NCBI GenBank assembly: GCA_003154775.1
Contig: PMES01000087.1
Span: forward strand, 1-38,092
Reading direction: 5' to 3'
Source: Acidobacteriota bacterium
GTDB lineage: Bacteria > Acidobacteriota > Terriglobia > Acidiferrales > UBA7541
Length of the DNA: 38,092 bases
Shown here: piece after piece, positions 6,734-14,575 of the stretch
Layout of the letters: the number at the start of each line of letters is the position of its first letter
How positions within the stretch are numbered: the stretch's first letter is position 1
Made by a program: the position numbers and the translations under genes
The notes under the pieces: model-generated
Databases searched by the model: none
Seen by the model: only the letters and a program-made list of their open reading frames with translations
What the model was told of the DNA's origin: nothing

Positions 6734-9091
6734 ATGCCACGTCGAACTTCTTTTCTGAACGTGATCGGGCTTCTTTGTCTAGCCGGCGCTTTAGCTCTCC
6801 CGGGCGTGGCGCGGGCCCAGTGGTTGCCGGCCAATCCTGTTATCAACGTGCAGAAGCAGCCTGATGGAGTGCTTCTCCAGTTGCAGCGCGGCTATTTGCG
6901 ATTCCGCGTATGCACGGAGTCCATCGTCCGCGTGATCTATTCCCTGGAAGCCAGTGTTCCGGAGCACACGGATTTTCTCGTCGTCAAAACGGAGTGGCCA
7001 CATGCGGGCTTCACACTGGAATCGACGGATCCCAAGACAGTGACCTTGAGCACCGCGCGGCTGAAAATAGTGATTGACCGCGAAAACAGCGCCGTGCAAT
7101 TCCTTGACGTAACTGGCAAGACCCTGGCTCAGGAGTCCACCCGCTCGCTGACACCCGTCGAAGTCAACGGCGAGAAGACGCTCCACCCCGAGCGCTTCGT
7201 CAACATGTGGGGCACGCAGGAAGCATTTTACGGCCTGGGGCAGCACCAGGCAGGTGTGTGGAATTATCGCGGCGAGGCCGTCGATCTCTCCCAGGACAAC
7301 ACCAACATATCCGTGCCGCTGCTGCTCTCCAGCAACGGCTACGGCATTTTCTGGAACAACGGCTCGCGCAGCCTCTTCAACAATCGCTTCGTCCACGCCT
7401 TCTATCTCAGTTCCGAAGTCGCGGACGCCATGGACTACTACTTTCTCTACGGCCCGGAATTCGACACCGTCATCGCCGCCTATCGCGAATTGACGGGGCC
7501 TGCGCCCATGTTCGGCAAATGGGCCTACGGCTACTGGCAGTGCAAGAATCGTTATTCTTCGCAGCAGGAACTTCTCGGCATTGCGGACAAATATCGCGCC
7601 ATGCAAATCCCCCTGGACAATATCGTCCAGGATTGGTTCTGGTGGAACATCATGGGCGAGCCCGTGTGGAACAAGAACTATCCGGACCCCGCCGCCATGG
7701 TTAAGGAACTCCACAACGAGAATGTGCACCTGATGGTTTCCGTCTGGCCCTTCTTCCGGCCGGGCTCTCCTGTCTACGACGACATGGAGAAGCGCGGCTA
7801 CTTCATTGACCGCACCATTGCCAATAGCTTTCATCCCGTGGGCCAGGCGCTCTACGACGCGTTCAATCCGGACGCGCGCAAATACTATTGGAAGCTGATG
7901 AACGACGCGCTCTTCAAGATTGGCGTGGATGCCTGGTGGCTGGATACCACGGAACCGGAAACCGAGGGGCGCGAAACCAACATCCTGGTGACCAACAAGG
8001 TGGCCATCGGCAATGGCGCGCGCTACGCCAATGAGTTTCCGCTGCTCACCACCACGGCCGTTTACCAGGGCCAGCGCGGCGCCTCCTCTCAAAAGCGTGT
8101 GTACATTCTTACGCGTTCCGCTTATGCGGGCTCGCAGCGCAATGCCGCTGCGGTATGGTCGGGCGATGTCGACCCGAACTGGGAAACCTTTCGCAGGCAG
8201 ATCCCCGCAGGACTGAATTTGGCGCTCTCCGGCATTCCCTATTGGACGACCGACATCGGCGGCTTTGTGGACGCAAACCCCGATGATCCGGCGTATCGCG
8301 AGCTTTATGTGCGCTGGTTTGAGTTTGGCGCGTTTTGCCCGATCTTCCGCGCGCACGGCACGCGCACGACCAACCAGAACGAAATCTGGTCCTACGGGCC
8401 GGCGGCGCAGAAAATTCTCACGGACTATGACCGCTTGCGCTACCGCTTGATGCCCTACATTTATTCGCAGGCCTGGAAAGTAACCAGCGAGGGCGCCACC
8501 ATCATGCGGCCGCTGGTGATGGACTTCCGCACGGACGTTCGCGCGCAGAATACCGGCGACGAATTCCTGTTTGGCCCTTCGCTGCTCGTGAGTCCCGTCA
8601 CCGAACCCGGCGCAACGGTCAGCCACCTGTATCTGCCCGCCGCGGCTTGGTACGACTTCTGGAGCGGTGCCTTCATCAAAGGCGGACGCGCCATCGATGC
8701 GCCGGCGCCGCTGGAGCGCCTGCCCCTTTTCGTTCGCGCCGGCGCGATTCTCCCGCTGGGCCCGGAAGTGCAATTCGCCGCGGAAAAGCCGGCCGATCCG
8801 CTGGAAATTCGCATTTATCGCGGGGCCGACGGGGATTTCACGCTCTATGAGGATGAGAACGATACTTATAACTACGAGAAGGGCGCATACGCAACGGTCG
8901 GCTTCCACTGGGATGACGCCAAGCAAACGCTGACGATCGGTGAGCGTAAGGGAGCTTTTCCCGGGATGCTGAATGATCGGACTTTCCGCATCGTTTTCGT
9001 GCGGGACAATCACGGCACTGGCGGAGCGGTCACCGATGCGGCCGATAAAAGCGTGGCCTATTCAGGCAAGGCGATCAGCGTCACACCGTGA
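6734..9091 (+). CDS. secreted GH31 alpha-glycosidase (alpha-xylosidase/alpha-glucosidase)
   Basis: A 785-residue glycoside hydrolase family 31 enzyme with a clear signal peptide (ALALPGVARAQ, about residues 17-29). An N-terminal beta-sandwich (YGLGQHQAG, GYGIFWNNGS) leads into the catalytic barrel beginning GKWAYGYWQCKNRY. The nucleophile is D404 in DAWWLDTTEPE, the acid/base is D478 in WSGDVDPNWE, followed by SGIPYWTTDIGGF. The C-terminal beta domains close with the usual DFTLYEDENDTYNYEKG. The WWLDTTEPE signature is closer to alpha-xylosidase-like members than to classical alpha-glucosidases, so xyloglucan-derived substrates are a reasonable guess. AGGAGG (6720-6725) supports the ATG at 6734. 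With GH3 and GalM it forms a periplasmic oligosaccharide-processing set. Confidence 0.93.
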   Translation: MPRRTSFLNVIGLLCLAGALALPGVARAQWLPANPVINVQKQPDGVLLQLQRGYLRFRVCTESIVRVIYSLEASVPEHTDFLVVKTEWPHAGFTLESTDPKTVTLSTARLKIVIDRENSAVQFLDVTGKTLAQESTRSLTPVEVNGEKTLHPERFVNMWGTQEAFYGLGQHQAGVWNYRGEAVDLSQDNTNISVPLLLSSNGYGIFWNNGSRSLFNNRFVHAFYLSSEVADAMDYYFLYGPEFDTVIAAYRELTGPAPMFGKWAYGYWQCKNRYSSQQELLGIADKYRAMQIPLDNIVQDWFWWNIMGEPVWNKNYPDPAAMVKELHNENVHLMVSVWPFFRPGSPVYDDMEKRGYFIDRTIANSFHPVGQALYDAFNPDARKYYWKLMNDALFKIGVDAWWLDTTEPETEGRETNILVTNKVAIGNGARYANEFPLLTTTAVYQGQRGASSQKRVYILTRSAYAGSQRNAAAVWSGDVDPNWETFRRQIPAGLNLALSGIPYWTTDIGGFVDANPDDPAYRELYVRWFEFGAFCPIFRAHGTRTTNQNEIWSYGPAAQKILTDYDRLRYRLMPYIYSQAWKVTSEGATIMRPLVMDFRTDVRAQNTGDEFLFGPSLLVSPVTEPGATVSHLYLPAAAWYDFWSGAFIKGGRAIDAPAPLERLPLFVRAGAILPLGPEVQFAAEKPADPLEIRIYRGADGDFTLYEDENDTYNYEKGAYATVGFHWDDAKQTLTIGERKGAFPGMLNDRTFRIVFVRDNHGTGGAVTDAADKSVAYSGKAISVTP

Positions 9092-9095
9092 GGAA

Positions 9096-9133
9096 CTCCA
9101 GGCGAGTCTCCTGAGCTGACAATCCGCCTGGAG
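9096..9133. terminator. possible bidirectional terminator between convergent genes
   Basis: CTCCAGGCG (9096-9104) pairs perfectly with CGCCTGGAG (9125-9133) around a 20-base loop, directly behind the GH31 stop and before the end of the convergent permease gene. The downstream T tract (GGTTTTCT) is short and offset, so termination strength is uncertain. Confidence 0.4.
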
Positions 9134-9161
9134 AGAGCTTCTGGTTTTCTGGGCGAGCGTC

Positions 9162-10154
9162 TCAATGATAAAGAGGCGCGACAGCAATCGCACCAAGACC
9201 AAGCAGAAAGAAAAGAAACATCAGCGGGATAAACCGGCGTGACTCGGCGGGAGCATTGACGAACTCCCTCCAGATGAAGACGCCCCAGATGGCGGAAACC
9301 ATCGTCGCGCCCTGCCCCAGCGCATAGGAAATGGCCGGCCCGACCAATTGCGCGTGTGATGCCACGAAGTTGAAAGTTGTCCCGGTGCACCAGATCAGCC
9401 CGCCGACGACTCCCCATAAGTGATGGGCAGGCTTGGTGGCGAAGAACTGTCGTAGCGTGACAGGGGCAGCTCCGGTCAGAGGCTTGCGCATGAAGTAGTA
9501 GTTCAAAGGCAGAGCGCACAACACCGCGCCGATGCAGAAGAGAAAGGCCACGGCGTAAGGTCCCACTGCCGCCTTACCCGTGGTGGCTTTCACGATCAGC
9601 GGATAGAACGTCCCCATCAGGATGCCGCAGGCAATGCTGATCTTGATGCCCCGCGCGCTGACGGCTTTTTTCTCCACTTCCCGTTTCTTGTAGGCCATCG
9701 CGTCAAAGATGATCGCCAGCACCACCAGGACGATTCCGCTGAACAACAGGAACGGGTTCCCACGCGGGGAAATGAGGTAGTTCATCAGCGCGCCCACGAC
9801 GAGCGCCAATCCGATGCCGATCGGAAAGGCCACCGCCAGGCCCGCGATTTCGATAGCCGCCACCAGGAGCAGGTTTGCCACGTTGAAAATAATCCCCGCG
9901 AGCAGCGCGTAAAGGATGTGCCCGGTATCCGCGCCGCGTAAATCCGCAAGGAACGACAATCCGGCGCCTCCAAAACTTCCCAGCGTGAAACCCAATACGA
10001 GCGCGCCCAGGACCATGCCCACCAGATAATCCCAATAGAACAGGGGAAACGCGTACCCCGGGGTGAGTTTCATGGTGTTCGCCCAGGAGCCCCAACAAAC
10101 CATGCTGACGATCATGAAAAAAAGTGCTGCCGCGTACGCTTCCGGTTGGTACAT
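9162..10154 (-). CDS. GRP/RhaT-like sugar permease (DMT superfamily)
   Basis: A 330-residue integral membrane protein with about ten hydrophobic segments and short polar loops. The CWGSWANTMKL start and the internal glycine-rich helix FPIGIGLALVVGALMNYL resemble glucose/rhamnose porter and ureide-permease-like members of the drug/metabolite transporter superfamily. A cytoplasmic loop (AYKKREVEKKAVSARG) divides two five-helix halves. The start is supported by AGGAGA upstream of the ATG at 10152-10154. Its position next to the Lut and rhamnose genes suggests uptake of L-rhamnose or a related deoxy sugar, but the substrate is inferred from context only. The 187 bases before the Lut-side gene contain no gene I can support. 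Confidence 0.8.
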   Translation of the reverse strand: MYQPEAYAAALFFMIVSMVCWGSWANTMKLTPGYAFPLFYWDYLVGMVLGALVLGFTLGSFGGAGLSFLADLRGADTGHILYALLAGIIFNVANLLLVAAIEIAGLAVAFPIGIGLALVVGALMNYLISPRGNPFLLFSGIVLVVLAIIFDAMAYKKREVEKKAVSARGIKISIACGILMGTFYPLIVKATTGKAAVGPYAVAFLFCIGAVLCALPLNYYFMRKPLTGAAPVTLRQFFATKPAHHLWGVVGGLIWCTGTTFNFVASHAQLVGPAISYALGQGATMVSAIWGVFIWREFVNAPAESRRFIPLMFLFFLLGLGAIAVAPLYH

Positions 10155-10341
10155 GAGCTCTCCTGAAAGACTCTTGCGGGGAAATTCCCTCTGGCATTAT
10201 TCGTAACAAGATGCAATCCGCAAAAGGAGTTTCTCCGTGCGCTTCGATGGCAAGCATACTCGCGATTCAGCATGGCAGAAACTATTTTTCGATTGGACAG
10301 ATTGCCATGCGGTTTCTGGCAGGCTTATTCCGCGGAAGAGT

Positions 10342-11217
10342 TCACAACAATTTGGCAAGAAGTTCCACGGGATGCAGCACGGCACGGCCCGTTGCGCCTT
10401 GCAGTTGCTCGATGCAGGAGACGCCGCTGGCAAGCAGGGTGTGCGGGCCCATGGCGCTCTCGGCGGCCTTCCATTGTTCCACAAGCTCTTCGGACACGGC
10501 CTGGCTGACATCGTAGAAATCTTTTTTGTACCCGAAGCTTCCGGCCATCCCGCAGCATTCCACCTGCGAACAGGCGACTTCAAAGCCGAGCCGCCGCAGA
10601 AATTCGACCGTGATGGAAGGGTCGCTGACGGCGCGTTGCTGGCAATGTGCGTGGCAGAAGACCCTGGGACCCGGCGCGAACTTGCGAATGTCAAAAACCG
10701 CCCGCGGATCAATTCCCTGCTGCGCAAGATGCCGTGCGAGGAACTGCACCAGATCTAGCGTGGAATTCCGCAACTTTACGAAGGGCTCCGCCGGCAATAA
10801 TTTGCGATATTCGCGCAGGATCATTGCCAGGACGCTGGGCTCGACAACAAGCAACGGCCGCCCTGCTGAATTTTCGACCGCGAGGTAGTTGGAAAGAGCC
10901 TCCGCTTGCGCGCTTGCCGTTTCAATCATCCCTTGCGAGAGCGCTGCACGTCCGTCCGGCAGAGATTTCGTCAGACGCACGCGCACACCGGCAGCGCGCA
11001 GACACCGTATCGCGTCCCTGCCCCGCTCTGGCGCGCCGTAATTTGTAAACACATCCGCCAACACCAAAACCTCTCGGCCTGGCTGCGTATCTGGCTTCTC
11101 CGCCACTTCGTTGGCACAAATATCCACCCAGGTTTTCCTCGGAAATGGCGCAAGATGCCGCCGCCGGTCAATCCCAAAAGACTTCTCCAGGAACCAGCGC
11201 GCGCCGGGCACCTTCAA
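10342..11217 (-). CDS. lutA: LutA-like CCG-domain Fe-S protein (probable C-terminal half of a LutB-LutA fusion)
   Basis: A 291-residue cysteine-rich CCG-domain protein of the LutA/GlpC/HdrB type, the electron-transfer part of L-lactate oxidation. The second CCG unit is intact: C188-H-x-H-C192 (VFCHAHCQQ) and C221-C222-G (ECCGMAGSFG). The first unit seems degenerate: where fused relatives have CCGR there is P87-D-G-R90. The only start is a TTG (11215-11217) inside an 8-T tract, with no ribosome-binding site. The opening residues (VPGARWFLEKSFGIDRRR, then HLAPFPRKTW) match the linker found within fused Fe-S oxidoreductases rather than a real N-terminus. It is therefore probably made by -1 shifting from lutB, or the T tract carries a sequencing error. 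Confidence 0.82.
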   Translation of the reverse strand: MKVPGARWFLEKSFGIDRRRHLAPFPRKTWVDICANEVAEKPDTQPGREVLVLADVFTNYGAPERGRDAIRCLRAAGVRVRLTKSLPDGRAALSQGMIETASAQAEALSNYLAVENSAGRPLLVVEPSVLAMILREYRKLLPAEPFVKLRNSTLDLVQFLARHLAQQGIDPRAVFDIRKFAPGPRVFCHAHCQQRAVSDPSITVEFLRRLGFEVACSQVECCGMAGSFGYKKDFYDVSQAVSEELVEQWKAAESAMGPHTLLASGVSCIEQLQGATGRAVLHPVELLAKLL

Positions 11218-12590
11218 AAAAAATTCGACAATGGAGCGAAGAGCGTTCCCCAGCGAGCCGCGCGATCATAATGGGCAAAGAAGATTTGTTGCGCCGAAGC
11301 ATGTTCCAGCGGCGATGCACTCAGCAGCAGATGCATCGCTCGGGCTGCCAATGAAAGAGGAACCGACTGATTGAGCCGCGAGCGCAGCTCCACATTCAAA
11401 CCGGGAATATCGATGCGCACGGGACACTGCGGCACGCAGCGCGAGCAACCCGTGCAAAGATCGCTGAACCGCGCCAGCTTCAACTGGCCTGTCGTCGCCG
11501 CTTCCCACGTGGCGCCGATTCCGCCGGAATAGGTCGCTCCTCCAAACCCGTGCCCTCCCAGTACCTGAAAATTCGCGCAGGAATTCAGGCACGCGCTGCA
11601 GCGAATACAATAGAGCGCTTCTTTCAGTTGCGCATCCTGCGCCAAAGCCTCGCGCCCGTTATCCAGAATCACTAGATGAAATTCGCGTGTGGCCGGTCCC
11701 GCGCCGCGAAAATCGACGACCGGCACAGCGAGCGGAGGCCGGATCACGGACGTGTAGCTCGTCAGCGGCTGCCCCGTGGCGCTGGCCGCAAGAAGCTCGA
11801 TGAAGGGGGCAAATTCGCGGCGCGAGGGCACGATTTTTTCGAAACCCGACAGGGCGATGTGCAAAGGCGGCGCGATGCACGTCAAACGGATGTTCGCTTC
11901 GCTCTCCACCAACAGCAGGCTGCCGCAATCCGCGGAAACCAGATTGGCTCCCGTAATTCCCGCGTCCGCGGCCAGAAAGTCTTTGCGCAAACGTTCGCGG
12001 GCGAATCGCGTCAAATTCTCGCCGGTATCCAGCGGCAAATCGGTTTGAAATTTCCTGCGAAAGAGTGCGGTGATGCGTTCCCGCGAGTAGTGGATGGCGG
12101 GAGCGATGATGTGCGACGGCTGCTCGTCGGCCGCCTGCAGAATGAACTCCGCCAAATCCGTTTCCACCACGCGGATTCCGTCGCGCTGCAGCGCGCCGTT
12201 CAGGTGAATCTCTTCCGAGGTCATGCTCTTGCCCTTGACCAGGGAACGCACGCGATGCCGCTTGCAGACATCCTGAATGTACTGGCGCGCCTCCTGAGCA
12301 TCGCGCGCAAAAAAGAAATGGCCGCCGTTCCGCGTAACACTCTCCGAAAGCCGCTGAATGAGCGCCTTGCGATTGACCAGCGCATGCTCCTTGATGCGGC
12401 GCGCTTCGTCTTTCAGCGCATCGTAATCGGGCAGTGCGGCTGTGGCACGATAGCGATTGAGGTTGAAACTCCGCGTGTTGCGCCGCACCGCCGCGGATTC
12501 CGTATCGAGAGCGAGGCGAATGGCGCGCCGCAGGATCGCGCGCGACTCCTTCGCGGCAATCTCCCTCGGCGATGTCACCTGCTTCGGCAC
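11214..12590 (-). CDS. lutB: LutB-like lactate-utilisation Fe-S protein
   Basis: A 458-residue protein with an N-terminal LUD domain (KGKSMTSEEIHLNGAL, then VVETDLAEFILQ and ADCGSLLLVESEANIRL) and two 4Fe-4S motifs: C328, C331, C334, C338 (YCIRCSACLNSC) and C379, C382, C385, C389-P (LCTGCSRCVPQCP). LutABC proteins oxidise L-lactate to pyruvate. The GTG at 12588-12590 starts 3 bases after the lutC stop, indicating one operon. The protein stops soon after the second cluster (APLSNFF) within an 8-T run (A8 at 11216-11223 on the plus strand), without the usual C-terminal extension. That extension is found in the -1 frame, as described for the next gene. Confidence 0.9.
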   Translation of the reverse strand: MPKQVTSPREIAAKESRAILRRAIRLALDTESAAVRRNTRSFNLNRYRATAALPDYDALKDEARRIKEHALVNRKALIQRLSESVTRNGGHFFFARDAQEARQYIQDVCKRHRVRSLVKGKSMTSEEIHLNGALQRDGIRVVETDLAEFILQAADEQPSHIIAPAIHYSRERITALFRRKFQTDLPLDTGENLTRFARERLRKDFLAADAGITGANLVSADCGSLLLVESEANIRLTCIAPPLHIALSGFEKIVPSRREFAPFIELLAASATGQPLTSYTSVIRPPLAVPVVDFRGAGPATREFHLVILDNGREALAQDAQLKEALYCIRCSACLNSCANFQVLGGHGFGGATYSGGIGATWEAATTGQLKLARFSDLCTGCSRCVPQCPVRIDIPGLNVELRSRLNQSVPLSLAARAMHLLLSASPLEHASAQQIFFAHYDRAARWGTLFAPLSNFF

Positions 12591-12593
12591 GGT

Positions 12594-13175
12594 TCAGCAA
12601 AGCACCATGATGTGAAGCTCATGCGGCCCATGGACCCCGCGGACCAGCGGACCCATGTCCGCCGTGGCGCTTGGCCCGCTGATGAAGACGAAATTTCTGT
12701 GGTAGGTGGGCCGAGCAAATTGCTCGAGGCGAAAAAGATCCGCGGGCCGGAAAACAAGCCTGTCAATGTCCACCACAACGATGTGCAGGTGCGGCAGCAG
12801 GCTGACATAACCCGCGATATCGGCGTCAATGTCCACGCACACGGAACCCGTGCGCGCCACCGCGGCGAAGGCCTCCGTTACGCCCACGGGCGCCGAGCGA
12901 TAGTCGGCGGCGTTTGGGTTCCTGAGCACGCCTTCCTCCGATCGCAATGGTCGAAAATAGTCGGGAGAAAGATAGCGCGGCTCGGCAATAAGAATCGGGC
13001 GCTTGGCGGAGGCTCTGGCCAGCACCGCATCGCGCACCGCCTCCGGCGAGCGAGCCACCAATTCCATCGTGGCTCCCGTAACCGACACTTGCTCGCGAAA
13101 CTGATTAAGGTGGGATTGCGGCGCTGGAGAAACGAGATTCACGGGTTCACTTTGCCCATCGGTATTATGCATCAT
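12594..13175 (-). CDS. lutC: LutC-like LUD-domain protein
   Basis: A LUD-domain protein of about 193 residues, third member of the lactate-utilisation set and first gene of its operon. Diagnostic stretches are PVGVTEAFAAVARTGSVCVD and the C-terminal VFISGPSATADMG, followed by VRGVHGPHELHIMVL, which is typical of LutC (the SATADIE/GVHGP motif). I chose the ATG at 13173-13175 over the one at 13203-13205 because the latter sits one base after a TTATAA box (13207-13212) that could be the -10 element. No strong ribosome-binding site is visible for either. With intracellular lactate expected from rhamnose breakdown, no lactate permease is needed, and none is seen. Confidence 0.88.
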   Translation of the reverse strand: MMHNTDGQSEPVNLVSPAPQSHLNQFREQVSVTGATMELVARSPEAVRDAVLARASAKRPILIAEPRYLSPDYFRPLRSEEGVLRNPNAADYRSAPVGVTEAFAAVARTGSVCVDIDADIAGYVSLLPHLHIVVVDIDRLVFRPADLFRLEQFARPTYHRNFVFISGPSATADMGPLVRGVHGPHELHIMVLC

Positions 13176-13247
13176 CCACACTCTTGAGACGCAACCGGCA
13201 AACATCTTATAACGCCGTAGCCGAACAGCAGGCTCCCTTTTAATTAG

Positions 13248-13261
13248 TTTCTGTATCGAAA
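13248..13261. promoter_or_regulatory. inverted repeat in the lutC/regulator divergent region
   Basis: TTTCTGTATCGAAA has TTTC/GAAA arms six bases apart, upstream of both lutC and the divergent regulator. The rhaI upstream region contains a related palindrome, GAAATTATTTC (14526-14536). The short arms could occur by chance, but shared GAAA/TTTC symmetry at both control regions makes them candidate operators for the regulator encoded between them. Confidence 0.25.
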
Positions 13262-13337
13262 TTAAGCATTGGGGCCGGCTTTTCGGAACTGATACACTCT
13301 TCCTAGTTCAAAAGGTCCGCTCCTCCTGGACATTGCT

Positions 13338-14447
13338 GTGACGCGATCGACTAAAGCGATTTATCTTATTCCCATTCTTTCCAAGAGCCTGGATGTTCTG
13401 GAACTGTTGGAACAACACAAGGCTCCGCTGACCCTTGAGGAAATCCATCAACGCACACGGATCTCCAAGACGACCGTCTTTCGGATTCTGCGGACACTGG
13501 TGCACCGGGGCTACGTCTCGCGCCCGGAGGACGGACGCTATCGCCTGGTCAGCCGTCCGCGCAAGATGCGCTTCGGTTTTGGCGGGCAGTCAGGCGCGCT
13601 TCCCTTCTCCAATGCGGTTACGGAGAGCCTCAGAGCCGCCGCCATTGCCACCGGGATCGAACTGATCGTTCTTGACAATCAGTACAACGGGGAAATCGCC
13701 CGGCAGAACGCCGAAGAGTTCATCAAACAGCGTGTGGATCTGGTGATCGAGTTCCAGACTGATCGTTACGTCGCGCCCATTATCGCGGACCGTCTTGCCG
13801 CCGGCGGAATCCCGCTGATCGCCGTGGATATCCCTCACCCCAACGCGGTTTTCTTTGGCCTGGACAATTACCGCGCGGGACTGGAAGCGGGCGAACTTTT
13901 GGGCGCCTACGCTCAGAAGTTCTGGGGCGGGCGAGTGGATCTTGTCGTGGGCCTGGACCTCGCTAAGGCCGGCACGCTGGTGCAAAGCCGCATCACGGGG
14001 GCCTTTGAAGGCATTCGTTCGAGGATCAGCAACCTCCAGGACGACCAACTCATTCGTGTCGACGGCACCGGGTTGGAAGAGGAAAGCCACAAGGCCATGC
14101 ATGCCGTGCTGACAAAATACCGCAAGGCCAAGCACGTCCTGGTAGCGCCGAGCAACGATACCAGCGCCCTCGGCGCCCTGCACGCCGCCAGAGAATTGCG
14201 CCGCGACCATCATCTGGCGATCCTCAGCCATGACTGCATTCCCGCGGTTATGGAAGAGATGAAACGCAAGAATAGCCCTCTCATTGGCTCCATTTCGCAT
14301 GAAGTGGCCACCTACGGGCCGCGGCTCATTCAGTTGGGCCTGGCCCTTTTGAACGGCGAGAGCGTCCCTCCCTACAATTACGTCGAGCATCGCCTGGTCA
14401 GCCGTTTTAGCCGTCTGGTCGCCGATCGCGCCGCCCGGCCCTCTTGA
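13338..14447 (+). CDS. chimeric regulator: IclR-type HTH plus LacI-type sugar-binding domain
   Basis: A 369-residue protein with an unusual domain pairing. Residues about 10-65 are an IclR-type winged HTH (LIPILSKSLDVLELLEQHK, then TLEEIHQRTRISKTTVFRIL and LVHRGYVSRPEDGRYRL). Residues about 85-355 form a periplasmic-binding-protein type 1 fold as in LacI/RbsB (LIVLDNQYNGEIARQNAEEF, VDLVIEFQTD, GIPLIAVDIPHP, GAFEGIR, VLVAPSNDTSALGAL, GSISHE), instead of the GAF-like IclR effector domain. It has no signal peptide, so it should be a cytoplasmic sugar-responsive regulator. It is divergent from lutCBA and directly upstream of rhaI, which makes both likely targets. The GTG start at 13338 lacks a clear ribosome-binding site. 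Confidence 0.85.
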   Translation: MTRSTKAIYLIPILSKSLDVLELLEQHKAPLTLEEIHQRTRISKTTVFRILRTLVHRGYVSRPEDGRYRLVSRPRKMRFGFGGQSGALPFSNAVTESLRAAAIATGIELIVLDNQYNGEIARQNAEEFIKQRVDLVIEFQTDRYVAPIIADRLAAGGIPLIAVDIPHPNAVFFGLDNYRAGLEAGELLGAYAQKFWGGRVDLVVGLDLAKAGTLVQSRITGAFEGIRSRISNLQDDQLIRVDGTGLEEESHKAMHAVLTKYRKAKHVLVAPSNDTSALGALHAARELRRDHHLAILSHDCIPAVMEEMKRKNSPLIGSISHEVATYGPRLIQLGLALLNGESVPPYNYVEHRLVSRFSRLVADRAARPS

Positions 14448-14525
14448 GCTCCCGGGAGCGGCGGCACACTCGCAGAGGGCGGAGCCTCCCCCACGGTATG
14501 ATTCTCCTGCCGGTGTTTTGCATTT

Positions 14526-14536
14526 GAAATTATTTC
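14526..14536. promoter_or_regulatory. 11-base palindrome upstream of rhaI (candidate operator)
   Basis: GAAATTATTTC is a perfect palindrome around a central T, 40 bases before the rhaI start, in an AT-rich patch of an otherwise GC-rich gap. It could be the operator of the sugar-responsive regulator encoded just upstream. This rests on symmetry and location only. Confidence 0.3.
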
Positions 14537-14575
14537 TGATTGGAGTATCGTTGGGTCGGAACAGGAGATATTGCC

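Noticed and set aside
6791-9013. 740-codon open frame on the minus strand antisense to the GH31 gene
   Set aside because: It mirrors the GC-rich third positions of GH31, has low-complexity Arg/Ala/Gly/Val content, no signal or domain, and the sense frame has every GH31 catalytic motif.
11676-13187. 503-codon plus-strand frame opposite lutB and lutC
   Set aside because: Antisense shadow of two recognisable genes; its residues show no domain and it spans the lutB/lutC junction.
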